This document shows, piece by piece, positions 1-10,132 of a stretch of DNA of 64,000 bases. A program made the translations under genes and the position numbers. The stretch covers positions 1 through 64,000 of the forward strand of contig NZ_CP092427.2 of assembly GCF_022374875.2 (NCBI RefSeq), given 5' to 3'. Within the stretch, counting starts at the first letter, position 1, and each line of letters starts with the position of its first letter. Source of the stretch: Mycolicibacterium rufum (GTDB taxonomy: Bacteria > Actinomycetota > Actinomycetes > Mycobacteriales > Mycobacteriaceae). The notes beneath the pieces are model-generated. The model did no database searches. It was not told the origin of the DNA and saw only the letters and a program-made list of their open reading frames with translations.

Positions 1-1452
1 GGGGTGCACCCGCACCGCCGCGCCGGCGATGTCGTCGGCGATCGTGGTCTCCGCCGCGTCGGTGCCGGTGATCACCGCCAGCACCCGGGAGTCGTCCGGC
101 GTGCGCACCGCGAGGAACGCCTTCTCCGGCTCACCGTCGCGGCCGAACGGTGTCGTCCACGTCTCGACGGTGCCGACGCCCGTCCAGTCCACCAGTTCGG
201 TCCGCGTGGGCTCCCGATCCACCGCCTCCTGCACGTCCTCCCAACGGAATTCGTGCTGTGGAGGCTCGGTGCCGTAGACGCCCATGCTGTGCTTGGTCAG
301 GTAGCCGCCGTTGGCGGTGATGAGGCCGCGGGTCCCGGGCCGAGCGGCGAGGCGCTCGGCCATCGTCGCGATCGAGTGGGTGACGTAATTGTTCCAGGGT
401 CCGCCCGCGAAGGTCAGTCCGCCGGTGACCGTCAGCGGCCGGTCCGGATCGCCGGACGGCAGACCGAGTTCCCGCGCGGCGATCTGCACCGCCGACGGGA
501 AGCACGAGTACACGTCGATCAGATCGAGGTCGTCGACGCCGGTGCCGGCCAGTTCCAGCGCGCGCCGGCCCGCGATCCCGATCGCCGGCGAGGTGTGGAA
601 TTCGGCACGCTCACCGATCGCGTAGGTGTCGTGGGCGTCGGTGCCGGCGTAGGGGAACACCCAACGGTCCCTGGGGATCTGGAGATAGGTGGCCTTCTCC
701 GCCGAGGCCAGGATCAGCACCGCGCCCTGATCGACCATGTTGTTCGAGTTCATCAGCTTCGTGTAGGGCCAGCTGATCATCCGGTTGTCGGCCGACGGCT
801 GGTAGATCTGCTCGGCGGTGTAGGTCTGGCGGTTCCACGCGTGCGGGTTGTCGGCGGCCACCTCGGAGAACTGCGCCCACAGCGCGCCGATGCGCTCCCG
901 GTGTTCTTGCGAGCTCTCCCCCGCGGCGATGCGCACCGCCTGCTCGAACATCGGGTACACGTAGGCGGGCCGGTCGAGGTGGATCTTCAGGTCCCCGGGG
1001 CCCGCCATCGGCATCATCTCGTCGGAGCCCGGCGCCAGCGGCACCGACTCGTCCTGCTTGGTCCAGTCGGCCTTGGTACCGGCGGCGCGCATCTTCATCT
1101 TGGTGCGCCAGGTCTCGGCGCCCGCGATCAGCACCACGTCCGCCCTGCCCTGCTGAATGTCCAGGCAGGCCTGGTTCACCAGCGTCTGCGGGACGTTGCC
1201 CCCGATCCCGGTGTAGCGGGTCGTCGCCTTGTCGGCGCGGAGGCGTTGCGCCAGAAGCAGACCCGCGTCACGGTATCGCCACGACAGCAGGTTCACCACG
1301 CGCACCGCATCGACCGCCTCAAGCACCCGCGGGGCGGCGGCCTCGCGGGCGGCGGCGACCATCAGGTCGACGGGCTCGACGCCGGGGTTCTCGGTGTGCT
1401 GGTTGACCTGGCCGTAGCCGACGAGAACCGGTGTCCTGGGATCGAGGGGCAT
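1..1452 (-). CDS. Thiolase-superfamily acetyl-CoA acetyltransferase-like protein (3' end outside window)
   Basis: The frame is open from an ATG at 1452 to the window edge (484 codons, no stop), so the C-terminus is missing. The N-terminus (TPVLVGYGQVNQ) and thiolase-fold landmarks are visible: Cys96 in VNQAC, Cys317 in DVYSCFPSA, and a His motif NGGYLTKHSMGVYG. This matches the roughly 500-residue actinobacterial 'acetyl-CoA acetyltransferase' branch, often linked to sterol or fatty-acyl-CoA breakdown rather than classic degradative thiolases. The gene starts 5 bp after the stop of the upstream CoA-transferase gene, so the two are probably one operon. The substrate cannot be told from sequence. 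Confidence 0.85.
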   Translation of the reverse strand, partial: MPLDPRTPVLVGYGQVNQHTENPGVEPVDLMVAAAREAAAPRVLEAVDAVRVVNLLSWRYRDAGLLLAQRLRADKATTRYTGIGGNVPQTLVNQACLDIQQGRADVVLIAGAETWRTKMKMRAAGTKADWTKQDESVPLAPGSDEMMPMAGPGDLKIHLDRPAYVYPMFEQAVRIAAGESSQEHRERIGALWAQFSEVAADNPHAWNRQTYTAEQIYQPSADNRMISWPYTKLMNSNNMVDQGAVLILASAEKATYLQIPRDRWVFPYAGTDAHDTYAIGERAEFHTSPAIGIAGRRALELAGTGVDDLDLIDVYSCFPSAVQIAARELGLPSGDPDRPLTVTGGLTFAGGPWNNYVTHSIATMAERLAARPGTRGLITANGGYLTKHSMGVYGTEPPQHEFRWEDVQEAVDREPTRTELVDWTGVGTVETWTTPFGRDGEPEKAFLAVRTPDDSRVLAVITGTDAAETTIADDIAGAAVRVHP

Positions 1453-1457
1453 GGTGC

Positions 1458-3809
1458 TCAACCTTCCTTGTCATAGGCGAACAGGGCGCCGTCGGCGATC
1501 AGGTCGTCGATGCGGTGGTCGTCGAGTCCGAGCACCCGCCGGCAGATGTCGCGGGTGTGTTCGCCGGGCATCGGTGCCGGGCGCAGTGGCGCGCGGGCGA
1601 TGCGGCGGTACCGAGCGGGGGCGGTCTCCGCCGGAATGGGCTTGACCAGCAACGGATGCACCATCGGGGTGAACAGTTCCCGCGCGAGCACCTGCGGGTC
1701 GGCCGCGACATCCGCGGCCCGCTGCATCGGCGCGGCCGGCACCCCGTGGCGCTGCAGCAGCGCGGCGACCTCGTCCTTGTCCCGCGTCGACGTCCATGCG
1801 CCCACGGCGGCGATCAGCCCGGCCCGGTCGGCGGGCAGGTCGGCGACGCCGATCACGACGGCCAGGGATTCGCGGTCGGCGGGGCCGCGCACCGAGACGA
1901 CACACCATTCGTCGTCGCCGGCGCACGGGTACACAGCGTGCACGGCGCTGTCATCGACCACGGGCATGCCTGCCGCGCAGGCGGATTCGACGACGTAGCG
2001 GTTGGCGAGCTGGTTGATGGCCGCCTCGGCCTGGGAGATGTGCACATGCGCGCCGCGGCCCGTACGGTCGCGGCGGATCAGGGCGGCCAGCGCGGCGATG
2101 GCCGTCAGCCTGCCCACCACGTGATCCGGGAAGATCGTCGTCGCGTCGAAGAACGCGCCCGGCGGGGCGTCGGGCGAGGTCCACAGGTGCGTGATGCCTG
2201 TGGACGCGCGCACCAGCGGCCCGTACCCCATCTGCGCACTCCACGGTCCCCGATCGCCGTAGGCGCTGCTCTCGGCCAACACGATGTCGGGGTTCAGCTC
2301 GCGCAGCCGTTCGTATGAGAAACCCAGGGACGCCAGCGTTCCGGGCTTGAAGTTCGCGAACACCGCGTCGGCGTCGGCGACCAGACGGGCGAACAGGTCG
2401 GCGCCCCGCGGGTGACGCAGATCAAGCCCCAGACTGGACTCGTTGCGGTGGGTCAGCGCCCACGACCGACTCGTCAGCTGTCCGGGGGGACTCTGCCGCA
2501 ACCCGTCGGGATAGGCCGCGCTCTCGACCTTGATGACCTCCGCGCCGAGGTCGGCGAAGCACCGCCCGAGTTCACCGCCGGCGACGATCACCCCGAGGTC
2601 GAGGATGCGCAGGCCCGCCAGCGGGTGTGCCCCACCCGGCCGCGCCGACGCCGGGGCCGGTGCCGCGGCGTGCGGCCATGCGGGATCACCGGAACCCGCT
2701 TCGGGAGCCGGCGTGTCGAACCCGCGGCGTTCGCCGTCGACGACGAACGGGCCCACCGGGATCGCGATACGCACCTGCGCGGTGAGCGGTTCCTCGGCGA
2801 TGGCTCCGACGGCGCGGAAGTGCTCGGCGGACAACGTGTCCCGCGGGGTGCGGACCGCCGCGATCGGCACCCCGCGCTGCTGCCCCTCGGCGACCAGACG
2901 GTCCATCGTCTGCGGCGCGAACAGATCGCCGATCGCCGCGTTGAGCTCCGCCGATGCGGCGTAGCGCGCGGCGATCGTGTCGAACTCCTGGCCCGCGAAC
3001 CGTTCCGGCTCCCCGAGCCAGGCTCGCATCCCCCGCCACTGGCGCGGCGAGAGCAGACAGATGCGCACATGCCCGTCGCGGCATGCGAACACCGGATAGA
3101 TCTGCTGATTGCGGGGCCGGCCCCGCCACAGCTGCGCCGGCTGCTTCAGCCCGACCGCGGCCTGCCCCTCGGAGCCGAACGGCGGGTCGAGCGCCTGCAC
3201 CACGGCTTCGAAACGGGAGAAGTCGATGTGATCACCTGTGCCGCAACGTAACCGGTCGGCGTAGGCGACGAGCACCGCCCACGCCGCCTGCACCGCGGCC
3301 GTCGCCGAGGCCACCCCGATGGGCGGAAGGACCGGCGTCCCGGTCGACGGTCCGGTCCGCGAGAGCGCCGAGGACATCGCGTAGAGGACGGCGTCGGTGG
3401 CGTGCCACGACGCGCGGGGTCCCGTCGCACCGAAGTCGGTGACCGAGAGCGTGACCAGGTGGGGATGGCGGTCGGCGAGCTCTTCGCAGGACGTCCCGAA
3501 AGCGGCGGCCCCACTGGGGTTTCCGCTGTCGATGACGATGTCCGCGGCGGCGGCGAGGTCGAGCAGACGGCGCCGATCGCCGTCGGCTGCCGGGTCGAGC
3601 CGCGCGCAGCGTTTGTTGGCGTTGTCGAGCGCGAACCCGATGCCCGCGCCGGCGACGGTCGGCGCGGCCCCCCGGGCCGGGCTGCCGCCCGGCGGCTCGA
3701 TCTTGCAGACGTCCGCGCCCAGATCGGCCAGGATGCGGCCCACGGCGTCGGCGGCACCGGTCGACAGGTCGAGCACCCGCACGGACGTCAGCAACCCCGC
3801 CTCGCCCAT
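1458..3809 (-). CDS. CaiB/BaiF (type III) CoA-transferase, two tandem domains
   Basis: The product is 783 residues, about twice a normal family III CoA-transferase (about 400). Domain 1 covers roughly residues 1-350 (start SVRVLDLSTGAADAVGRILA, then LGADVCKIEPPGG). Domain 2 covers roughly 390-770 (start LAGLRILDLGVIVAGGELGR, then LGAEVIKVES). Both keep the typical Rossmann-type N-terminal pattern. The enzyme should move CoA between acyl groups in the cytosol. It lies just upstream of the thiolase-like gene in the same orientation, so a role in activating a carboxylic acid for beta-oxidation-type degradation is plausible. A fused rather than homodimeric form is inferred. Confidence 0.88.
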   Translation of the reverse strand: MGEAGLLTSVRVLDLSTGAADAVGRILADLGADVCKIEPPGGSPARGAAPTVAGAGIGFALDNANKRCARLDPAADGDRRRLLDLAAAADIVIDSGNPSGAAAFGTSCEELADRHPHLVTLSVTDFGATGPRASWHATDAVLYAMSSALSRTGPSTGTPVLPPIGVASATAAVQAAWAVLVAYADRLRCGTGDHIDFSRFEAVVQALDPPFGSEGQAAVGLKQPAQLWRGRPRNQQIYPVFACRDGHVRICLLSPRQWRGMRAWLGEPERFAGQEFDTIAARYAASAELNAAIGDLFAPQTMDRLVAEGQQRGVPIAAVRTPRDTLSAEHFRAVGAIAEEPLTAQVRIAIPVGPFVVDGERRGFDTPAPEAGSGDPAWPHAAAPAPASARPGGAHPLAGLRILDLGVIVAGGELGRCFADLGAEVIKVESAAYPDGLRQSPPGQLTSRSWALTHRNESSLGLDLRHPRGADLFARLVADADAVFANFKPGTLASLGFSYERLRELNPDIVLAESSAYGDRGPWSAQMGYGPLVRASTGITHLWTSPDAPPGAFFDATTIFPDHVVGRLTAIAALAALIRRDRTGRGAHVHISQAEAAINQLANRYVVESACAAGMPVVDDSAVHAVYPCAGDDEWCVVSVRGPADRESLAVVIGVADLPADRAGLIAAVGAWTSTRDKDEVAALLQRHGVPAAPMQRAADVAADPQVLARELFTPMVHPLLVKPIPAETAPARYRRIARAPLRPAPMPGEHTRDICRRVLGLDDHRIDDLIADGALFAYDKEG

Positions 3810-3912
3810 CGATGGTGTCCGCCCTTCCGTGGTGACCGCGTGGTGACCGCTCGCGAAAGATTAACGCCCCGGTCATCGGGTACGGGTTGACGGTGTACCG
3901 GAGCCGGGTTGG

Positions 3913-6402
3913 ATGAGGGTGATGACGAGCGCTGCGTGGACGACCGTGGACCGACAGCCGCTGAGCGACGAGATGGTCACTCGGCTCGACCGGTGGTGGC
4001 GGGCCGCCAACTATCTGTCCGTCGGCCAGATCTACCTGCTCGACAACCCGCTGCTGCGCACCCCACTGGTGCGCGATGACGTCAAACCGCGACTGCTCGG
4101 CCACTGGGGCACCACGCCCGGTCTCAACTTCCTCTACGCCCACCTCAACCGGACCATCGCCGAGCGGGCACAGTCGACGATCTACCTGACCGGCCCCGGC
4201 CACGGCGGGCCCGGCCTGGTGGCCAACGCCTATCTCGACGGCACCTACAGCGAGGTCTACCCGGACATCACGCCCGACGCCGAGGGTATGCGCCGGCTAT
4301 TCAAGCAGTTCTCCTTCCCCGGCGGCATCCCCTCCCACGTCGCTCCCGAGACCCCCGGATCGATCCACGAGGGCGGCGAACTGGGCTACGTGCTGTCCCA
4401 CGCCTATGGCGCCGCCTTCGACAACCCCGACCTGCTGGTCGCCGCCGTGGTCGGTGACGGCGAGGCCGAGACCGGCCCGCTGGCCACCAGTTGGCACTCG
4501 AACAAGCTGGCCAACCCCGCGCACGACGGCGTGGTGCTGCCGATCCTGCACCTCAACGGCTACAAGATCGCCAATCCGACCGTGCTGGCCCGGATCCCCG
4601 AAGACGAACTGCGCGCCCTGATGGTCGGCTACGGACACACGCCGTATTTCTTCGAGGTGCCCGACAGCGAGGATTCGGGTTCGGAGACTGCCCGCTTCGA
4701 CGCGCACCGCCGGTTCGCCACGCTGCTCGACGACGTGCTCGACGAGATCGCCGCGATCAAGGCCCGCGCCGCCGAGGGCGACGACGCCCGGCCGTCGTGG
4801 CCGATGATCGTGTTCCGCACTCCGAAGGGCTGGACCGGGCCGGCGACGATCGACGGCAAGAAGACCACCGGATCGTGGCGCGCCCACCAGGTTCCGCTGG
4901 CCAGTGCCCGCGACACCGAAGAGCATCTCGCCGTCCTCGGCGACTGGCTGGCCTCCTACCGCGCCGGGGAACTGTTCGACGACGACGGCAGGCTGCACGA
5001 CGACATCGCGGCGCTGGCGCCCAAGGGTCCGCTGCGGATGAGCGACAACCCGCACGCCAACGGCGGGCTGCTGCTCAAGGACCTCCGGTTGCCGGACTTC
5101 CGGTCCTTCGGGGTGGACGTCCCGGCGCCCGGGGCCACCGTCGCCGAGGCCACCCGCGTCCTCGGTCAGTGGCTGACCGAGGTGATCCGGCTCAACCCCG
5201 ACAACTTCCGCATCTTCGGTCCCGACGAGACCGCCTCCAACCGGTTGCAGGCCGTCTACGACGCCACCGACAAGCAGTGGAACGCCGGCCTCGTCGGCCC
5301 CGAGGTCGACGAGCACCTGGCCCGGGTGGGCCGCGTGGTGGAGATGCTCTCCGAGCACCAGTGCCAGGGCTGGCTCGAGGGCTACCTGCTGACCGGCCGC
5401 CACGGCCTGTTCAACTGCTACGAGGCGTTCATCCACATCGTCGACTCGATGCTCAATCAGCACGCCAAATGGCTGAAGGTCACCGACACGATCCCGTGGC
5501 GGCGTCCCATCGCGAGCCTGAACTACCTGCTGTCCAGCCACGTCTGGCGCCAGGACCACAACGGGTTCTCCCACCAGGATCCCGGGTTCATCGACCACGT
5601 CGTGAACAAGAGCGCCCACGTGGTGCGGGTGTACCTGCCGCCGGACGCCAACACGCTGCTGTCGACGTACGACCACTGCCTGCGCTCCCGCCAGTACGTC
5701 AACGTCGTGGTCTCGGGCAAGCAGCCCTCCCCCAACTACCTGACCATGGAGCAGGCGATCGCCCACTGCACCCGCGGCCTGGGCATCTGGGAATGGGCGG
5801 GCAACGAGGAACTCGGCACCGATCCCGACGTCGTACTGGCGTCGGCGGGCGACATCCCGACGCTGGAGGCGCTCGCGGCCGCGGACATCCTGCGCCAACA
5901 CCTGCCCGACCTGAAGGTGCGGTTCGTCAACGTCGTCGACCTGATGCGGCTGCAGGACGACACCGAGCATCCGCACGGGCTGTCCAGCCGCGACTTCGAC
6001 ATGATCTTCACCGCCGACCGGCCGATCATCTTCGCCTATCACGGCTATCCGTGGCTGATCCACCGGCTGACCTACCGGCGCACCGGACACGCCAACCTGC
6101 ACGTGCGCGGCTACAAGGAGGAGGGCACCACGACGACGCCCTTCGACATGGTGATGCTCAACGACCTGGACCGCTACCACCTGGTGATGGACGTGATCGA
6201 CCGCGTCCCATCGCTGGGCTCGCGGTGCGCCACGCTGCGCCAGCAGATGGCCGACAAGCGCATCGCCGCCCGCGAGTACACCCGTGCCCACGGCGACGAC
6301 ATCGGCGAGGTCAAGGACTGGGTGTGGCCCGCGGCCCGGGAGTCCGGGTTCGGTGTGGGCGGCGCGGACGCCGCCGCCGACACCGGTGGCGACAACGAGT
6401 AG
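3913..6402 (+). CDS. xfp: Xylulose-5-phosphate/fructose-6-phosphate phosphoketolase
   Basis: This 829-residue protein has the full phosphoketolase length. TPP-enzyme motifs are clear: TGPGHGGPG near residue 95, the [15 protein letters not shown] segment, and the thiamine-binding [18 protein letters not shown] near 180. The C-terminal domain ends with [18 protein letters not shown]. It cleaves xylulose-5-P (and probably fructose-6-P) with phosphate to acetyl-phosphate plus an aldose phosphate in the cytosol. No acetate kinase or phosphotransacetylase gene lies next to it here. Two ATGs, at 3913 and 3922, are both possible starts. It diverges from the CoA-transferase gene across about 100 bp. 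Confidence 0.95.
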   Translation: MRVMTSAAWTTVDRQPLSDEMVTRLDRWWRAANYLSVGQIYLLDNPLLRTPLVRDDVKPRLLGHWGTTPGLNFLYAHLNRTIAERAQSTIYLTGPGHGGPGLVANAYLDGTYSEVYPDITPDAEGMRRLFKQFSFPGGIPSHVAPETPGSIHEGGELGYVLSHAYGAAFDNPDLLVAAVVGDGEAETGPLATSWHSNKLANPAHDGVVLPILHLNGYKIANPTVLARIPEDELRALMVGYGHTPYFFEVPDSEDSGSETARFDAHRRFATLLDDVLDEIAAIKARAAEGDDARPSWPMIVFRTPKGWTGPATIDGKKTTGSWRAHQVPLASARDTEEHLAVLGDWLASYRAGELFDDDGRLHDDIAALAPKGPLRMSDNPHANGGLLLKDLRLPDFRSFGVDVPAPGATVAEATRVLGQWLTEVIRLNPDNFRIFGPDETASNRLQAVYDATDKQWNAGLVGPEVDEHLARVGRVVEMLSEHQCQGWLEGYLLTGRHGLFNCYEAFIHIVDSMLNQHAKWLKVTDTIPWRRPIASLNYLLSSHVWRQDHNGFSHQDPGFIDHVVNKSAHVVRVYLPPDANTLLSTYDHCLRSRQYVNVVVSGKQPSPNYLTMEQAIAHCTRGLGIWEWAGNEELGTDPDVVLASAGDIPTLEALAAADILRQHLPDLKVRFVNVVDLMRLQDDTEHPHGLSSRDFDMIFTADRPIIFAYHGYPWLIHRLTYRRTGHANLHVRGYKEEGTTTTPFDMVMLNDLDRYHLVMDVIDRVPSLGSRCATLRQQMADKRIAAREYTRAHGDDIGEVKDWVWPAARESGFGVGGADAAADTGGDNE

Positions 6403-6444
6403 CTGACCTGGGCTGACCGCCGGATTCGGTACTCTGGGGCGGTT

Positions 6445-7203
6445 ATGTCCGACGCCCTGGTCTCGCCTGAGCCCCACCCGGTGGTGGGGCAGCTGGCGGC
6501 GCTGCACCATTTCCGCACCTACGTCGACGTCGCGGTGGTCGTCGTGGTACTGGCGCTGACCAACCTGCTCGCGCACTTCACGACGCCGTGGGCCAACGTC
6601 GCGGTGGTCCCGGCCGCCGCGGTCGCGCTGGTGGCGCTGGTGCGATCCCGGGGTCTGGGCTGGTCGGAGCTCGGGTTGGGCCGCGAACACTGGCGCTCGG
6701 GCGCCGGCTACGCGCTGGGCGCGGTGGCCCTGGTCGGCATCGTGATCGCGGTAGGGGCGCTGCTGCCCTGGACCCGGCCGATGTTCCTCAACGATCACTA
6801 CGCGACGCTGTCGGGCGCGCTGCTGGCCTCGATGATCATCATCCCGCTGCAGACCGTGATCCCCGAGGAGCTCGCGTTCCGCGGGGTCCTGCACGGCGCG
6901 CTGGACCGCGCGTGGGGTTTCCGTGGGGTGGCGGCGGCGGGCTCGCTGCTGTTCGGGCTGTGGCACATCGCGTCGTCGCTCGGGCTGACGGCAGGCAACG
7001 TCGGATTCACCCGGGTGCTCGGCGGCGGGGTGTTCGGGATGGTCGCCGGTGTCGTGGGGGCGGTGCTGGCCACCGCCGCCGCGGGGTTCGTGTTCACCTG
7101 GCTGCGCCGTCGCAGCGGCAGCCTGATCGCGCCGATCGCGCTGCACTGGTCGCTCAACGGGCTCGGCGCCCTCGCCGCGGCCCTGGTGTGGCACCTGAGC
7201 TGA
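6445..7203 (+). CDS. CPBP-family intramembrane metalloprotease
   Basis: This is a 252-residue, mostly hydrophobic protein with several membrane segments. It holds the family motifs in order: EELAFRG with Glu141-Glu142 and Arg146, LWHIASS with His174, and HWSLNG with His234 and Asn238. In the CPBP (Abi/Rce1-like) family these residues bind metal and form the active site inside the membrane. The substrate is unknown; bacterial members act in prenyl-protein-like processing or peptide self-immunity. It starts 42 bp after the phosphoketolase gene in the same direction. A co-transcript is possible, but there is no obvious functional link. Confidence 0.85.
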   Translation: MSDALVSPEPHPVVGQLAALHHFRTYVDVAVVVVVLALTNLLAHFTTPWANVAVVPAAAVALVALVRSRGLGWSELGLGREHWRSGAGYALGAVALVGIVIAVGALLPWTRPMFLNDHYATLSGALLASMIIIPLQTVIPEELAFRGVLHGALDRAWGFRGVAAAGSLLFGLWHIASSLGLTAGNVGFTRVLGGGVFGMVAGVVGAVLATAAAGFVFTWLRRRSGSLIAPIALHWSLNGLGALAAALVWHLS

Positions 7204-7204
7204 G

Positions 7205-7786
7205 TCAGGCGGTGCGCACGCGCGGCGTCCGCAGCCCCAGCGTGCGGCGGCCGGCGGCGAGCAGTTCCTCGCGCACCGCCTCGTCGCTCAGTCCGTCGAA
7301 CGGCACGCCGACCGCCGCGGCCATGCCGGCCATCACGACCGCTGCCCGCACCTGACCCCCGGGGCCGGGATCGACCGCCGCGAACAACTCGGCCTGGCGG
7401 CGCACCACCTCCGCCCAGGCCGGCCGGGTGCGCAGGAAGTCGACCACCCCTGGGTCCCCGCTGAACACCGGGAACAGGTCTCGATGCGCCACCGCGAGGT
7501 CGGCGTATCCCGTGAGCATCCGCTCGGCCCGGGCAGGCGCGGTGCGCCGCGCTTCGGCGTCGCGGACCACGTCGGCCAGCTGGTCGACGATCGGCTCGAT
7601 GATCGCGCTCAGCAGCTCGTCGCGGGTCCGGAAGTGGTGGTAGATCGCTGATTTCGTCAGGCCCAGTGCGTCGGAGATCATCTGCAGCGACGTCCCCGCC
7701 ACACTGTGCCGGGCGAACAGGGTGATCGCGACGTCCATCAGGCTCTGCCGGGTCGGCCCGTCAGCCGAGCCGGATCTGCTGACCAT
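7205..7786 (-). CDS. TetR-family transcriptional regulator
   Basis: The 193-residue protein has an N-terminal TetR helix-turn-helix at about residues 13-58 (MDVAITLFARHSVAGTSLQ followed by ALGLTKSAIYHHFRTRDEL). The C-terminal ligand and dimerisation domain is divergent. It is transcribed away from the SDR gene at 7850. A perfect inverted repeat lies immediately in front of its ATG, which suggests autoregulation and control of the SDR. The 3' end meets the CPBP gene tail to tail with 1 bp between stops. The inducer is unknown. Confidence 0.92.
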   Translation of the reverse strand: MVSRSGSADGPTRQSLMDVAITLFARHSVAGTSLQMISDALGLTKSAIYHHFRTRDELLSAIIEPIVDQLADVVRDAEARRTAPARAERMLTGYADLAVAHRDLFPVFSGDPGVVDFLRTRPAWAEVVRRQAELFAAVDPGPGGQVRAAVVMAGMAAAVGVPFDGLSDEAVREELLAAGRRTLGLRTPRVRTA

Positions 7787-7787
7787 T

Positions 7788-7808
7788 CGTACAGGTTACT
7801 CCTGTACG
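7788..7808. promoter_or_regulatory. Probable TetR operator (perfect inverted repeat)
   Basis: CGTACAGG and CCTGTACG are perfect 8-bp reverse complements separated by 5 bp (TTACT). The site sits 2 bp upstream of the TetR start codon and 41 bp upstream of the divergent SDR start, the usual place for a TetR-type operator controlling both genes. Confidence 0.75.
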
Positions 7809-7849
7809 TTTGGTCGGGAAATCTGCCACCGCGAGTGAAGGAGCGGCCC

Positions 7850-8704
7850 GTGTCCCCCGACTTCGAGAACAGCCGACGAACCCCCTTCGATCTGTCCGGG
7901 AAGGTCGTGGTCGTCGTCGGTGGCGGCCAGACGCCGGGGCCGAAGATCGGCAACGGACGGGCCACTGCCGTCGTCGCTGCCCGCCACGGCGCCGAGGTCG
8001 TGGTCGCCGACATCGACGCCGCAGCGGCGCAGCAGACCGTCGACCTGATCGCCGCGGAAGGGGGCCTGGCCTACCCGGTGACCGCCGACGTCGCGAAGGA
8101 GCAGGACTGCCGGGCGATCTTCGAGGTCGCCGTGGAGCGCAGCGGACGGGTCGACGGCATGGTGTACAGCGTCGCGGTCAACCCGCCGTTCGACATCGAC
8201 ACGAACACCATGGCGCGCGACGACTTCCACCACGGCATCGATGTGAACATGCTCGGCTGCTACCACTGCAACCTCTATGCCGCGCAGGCCATGGAGCGCA
8301 ACGACGCCGACACGACCGGCAGCATCGTCAACATCTCGTCGATCGCCAGCATCAAGAACGAGATCGGGCTGAACATCGGGATCATGCCGTATGCGCTCGG
8401 CAAGTGCGGCCTGAACTACATCACCGAGTTGACCGCGGTGCAGTTCGCCGGCGCCGGCGTCAGGGCGAACACGCTCATGCTCGGGCCGATCGACTCCCCG
8501 CTGGCCCACCACGACGCGCAGTCGCTATTCGGCCTCGACGCGGCCGGGGCCGACGAGGCCCACCGTGAGACCGTCCGACTCAAGATGGGGCGGGCCACCG
8601 CCTGGGAGACGGGCTACGCCGTGCTCTATCTCCTGGCCGACGAGTCGCGGTTCATGACGGGCCAGCAAATCCGGCTCGACGGCGGCGCCACCGCGGTGCG
8701 GTGA
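7850..8704 (+). CDS. Short-chain dehydrogenase/reductase (SDR)
   Basis: I chose the GTG at 7850 because AAGGAG lies 6 bp upstream and the fold begins soon after; the product is 284 residues. It shows a variant glycine-rich NAD(P) loop (VVVVGGGQTPGPKIGNG), NISSIAS with the catalytic Ser, and YALGK with Tyr and Lys. The C-terminus ends in a typical FMTGQQIRLDGG. It is a cytosolic oxidoreductase of unknown substrate. The divergent TetR gene and the shared operator suggest substrate-inducible expression. The insertion between the glycines of the cofactor loop is longer than in classical SDRs. Confidence 0.85.
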   Translation: MSPDFENSRRTPFDLSGKVVVVVGGGQTPGPKIGNGRATAVVAARHGAEVVVADIDAAAAQQTVDLIAAEGGLAYPVTADVAKEQDCRAIFEVAVERSGRVDGMVYSVAVNPPFDIDTNTMARDDFHHGIDVNMLGCYHCNLYAAQAMERNDADTTGSIVNISSIASIKNEIGLNIGIMPYALGKCGLNYITELTAVQFAGAGVRANTLMLGPIDSPLAHHDAQSLFGLDAAGADEAHRETVRLKMGRATAWETGYAVLYLLADESRFMTGQQIRLDGGATAVR

Positions 8705-8722
8705 CGCCGGCCGTGGACCGGC

Positions 8723-9028
8723 CTAGACCTTGCGCTTCTGCACCATGCCGACGATCCACAGCAGGATCACCGAGCCGAGGATCGCGGTGAACAGCGTGAA
8801 CCACCAGCCGCCGCCGGCCGTGTCGAGGAAGAAGCTGAGCAGGAAGCCGCCGATCAGCGCGCCGATCACGCCGATGACGATGTTCATCAGGATGCCCGAC
8901 CCGGACCCCTTGACGATCTTCCCGGCGATCCAACCCGCGATCGCGCCGATGATGATGTACCCGATCCACCCCACGCTCGTCTGGGTCGTCGAGCGGGCGA
9001 GCAGTTCGGTTGCCGCCATGATCTCCAT
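8723..9028 (-). CDS. GlsB/YeaQ/YmgE-family small stress membrane protein
   Basis: This 101-residue protein has three hydrophobic helices and a glycine-rich pattern (GWIGYIIIGAIAGWIAGKIV, then GVIGALIGGF) typical of the transglycosylase-associated/GlsB family. The start at 9028 is preceded by AAGGAG with 7-bp spacing. Its position next to apa matches the small membrane protein Rv1861 of M. tuberculosis. The role is unproven; relatives are general-stress membrane proteins. It converges with the SDR gene. Confidence 0.85.
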   Translation of the reverse strand: MEIMAATELLARSTTQTSVGWIGYIIIGAIAGWIAGKIVKGSGSGILMNIVIGVIGALIGGFLLSFFLDTAGGGWWFTLFTAILGSVILLWIVGMVQKRKV

Positions 9029-9139
9029 TGCCGTCTCCTTCGGTCGCCACGGCTGTACCCCGATAGCTCAGGTATAGCCGCGCCAGGTCACGGTTCGGCC
9101 ATGCAATCGGAAACGATCACACGCGATCGGCGGTCCGGC

Positions 9140-10132
9140 TCAGGCGGGAGGCAGCATCCCCGGCGCCGCGTTCGGATCGACCGGAACCGGGACACCGACG
9201 GCAGGGCGCGGCGGCGGCGCATTCGGATCGGCCGGCGGCGGAGCGGCGTTCGGGTCGCCCGGGGCCGGCGCCGGCGGAGGCGGCGGGGGTGTCCAGGGCC
9301 GGATCGAGTTGGCCAGCGTCACCGCTTCGTTCTGCGGGATCGGGTTGGTCGCGGTGCCGAGCCAGACCACGAACCAGCGCTCGGGAGCGCGCTGGCCGCG
9401 CGGGGTGCCCGGGGCCGTCGGTGCGCCGACCACGCCGGCCCAGATCTGGCCGTTCGGCTTGTTGGTGTCGGTGAATTTCACCTCGTACGACGACGCGACG
9501 CCGGTCATGCCGTTGGCGTTGAGCGGAACCGTCTGCTGATTGACCCGGGTGCCCGGGAACGGCATGAAGAACTCGCCCATGTCCGAGGCGAGGCGCTGAG
9601 CGGCCTTGGTGTTGTCGGTCTCGGCGCCGGCGAACAGCTTGAGGTCGAGCCGGCCGAGCAGCACGCTTGTGTCGTTGGGCGCCGGGGTGTCCGGCGGTGA
9701 ACCCGCCGGCGGCAGCTTGTTCAGCAGCGCCTGACCGTACGAGAGCTGGGCGGCGTCGGCCACCTTCCAGCCCGCGGGCACGACGTAGCTGAAGCCGCCG
9801 GCGGCGTTGTCCACCCGGCCCGGTTCGGGGGCCGGCGCCGGCGCAGGCGCGGGCGCGTTCGGATCGGCAGGCGGGGCAGGCGGGGCCGGCGGGGCGTTCG
9901 GGTCCGCGGGCGGCGGCACCGGAGCGTTCGGATCCGCCGGTGGCGGCGGCGCGGCGGGAGGCGGCGCGTCCTGCGCGGTCGGAGTCGGCGCCGGTGGCGG
10001 CGCGGGTGCCGGCTGGGCGCCCGCCACGGCGGGGAAGGTCAGCGCGGCCACGGTGGCGCCGGTCAGGGCGACCAGGCCGACCGAGGTGGGCAGACTCCTG
10101 CGGCGGGGGGAAGGCACGTCTCGCTCATGCAT
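9140..10132 (-). CDS. apa: Apa/FAP alanine-proline-rich secreted glycoprotein (fibronectin attachment protein)
   Basis: The 330-residue product starts with a basic n-region and a signal peptide ending near AGA/QP (about residue 39). A Pro/Ala linker with repeated PPPADPNAP follows (about 40-105). The globular FAP domain begins at [17 protein letters not shown] and includes the fibronectin-binding-type segment [17 protein letters not shown] second Pro-rich tail ends the protein. Mycobacterial Apa is exported, O-mannosylated and binds fibronectin. In M. tuberculosis apa follows modABC; here those genes are absent and apa instead diverges from the Rv1856c-like SDR. Confidence 0.95.
   Translation of the reverse strand: MHERDVPSPRRRSLPTSVGLVALTGATVAALTFPAVAGAQPAPAPPPAPTPTAQDAPPPAAPPPPADPNAPVPPPADPNAPPAPPAPPADPNAPAPAPAPAPEPGRVDNAAGGFSYVVPAGWKVADAAQLSYGQALLNKLPPAGSPPDTPAPNDTSVLLGRLDLKLFAGAETDNTKAAQRLASDMGEFFMPFPGTRVNQQTVPLNANGMTGVASSYEVKFTDTNKPNGQIWAGVVGAPTAPGTPRGQRAPERWFVVWLGTATNPIPQNEAVTLANSIRPWTPPPPPPAPAPGDPNAAPPPADPNAPPPRPAVGVPVPVDPNAAPGMLPPA

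Noticed and set aside
4297..7194. A minus-strand open frame of 965 codons opposite phosphoketolase and the CPBP gene
   Set aside because: It mirrors xfp, whose TPP motifs are certain; very high G+C leaves few antisense stops.
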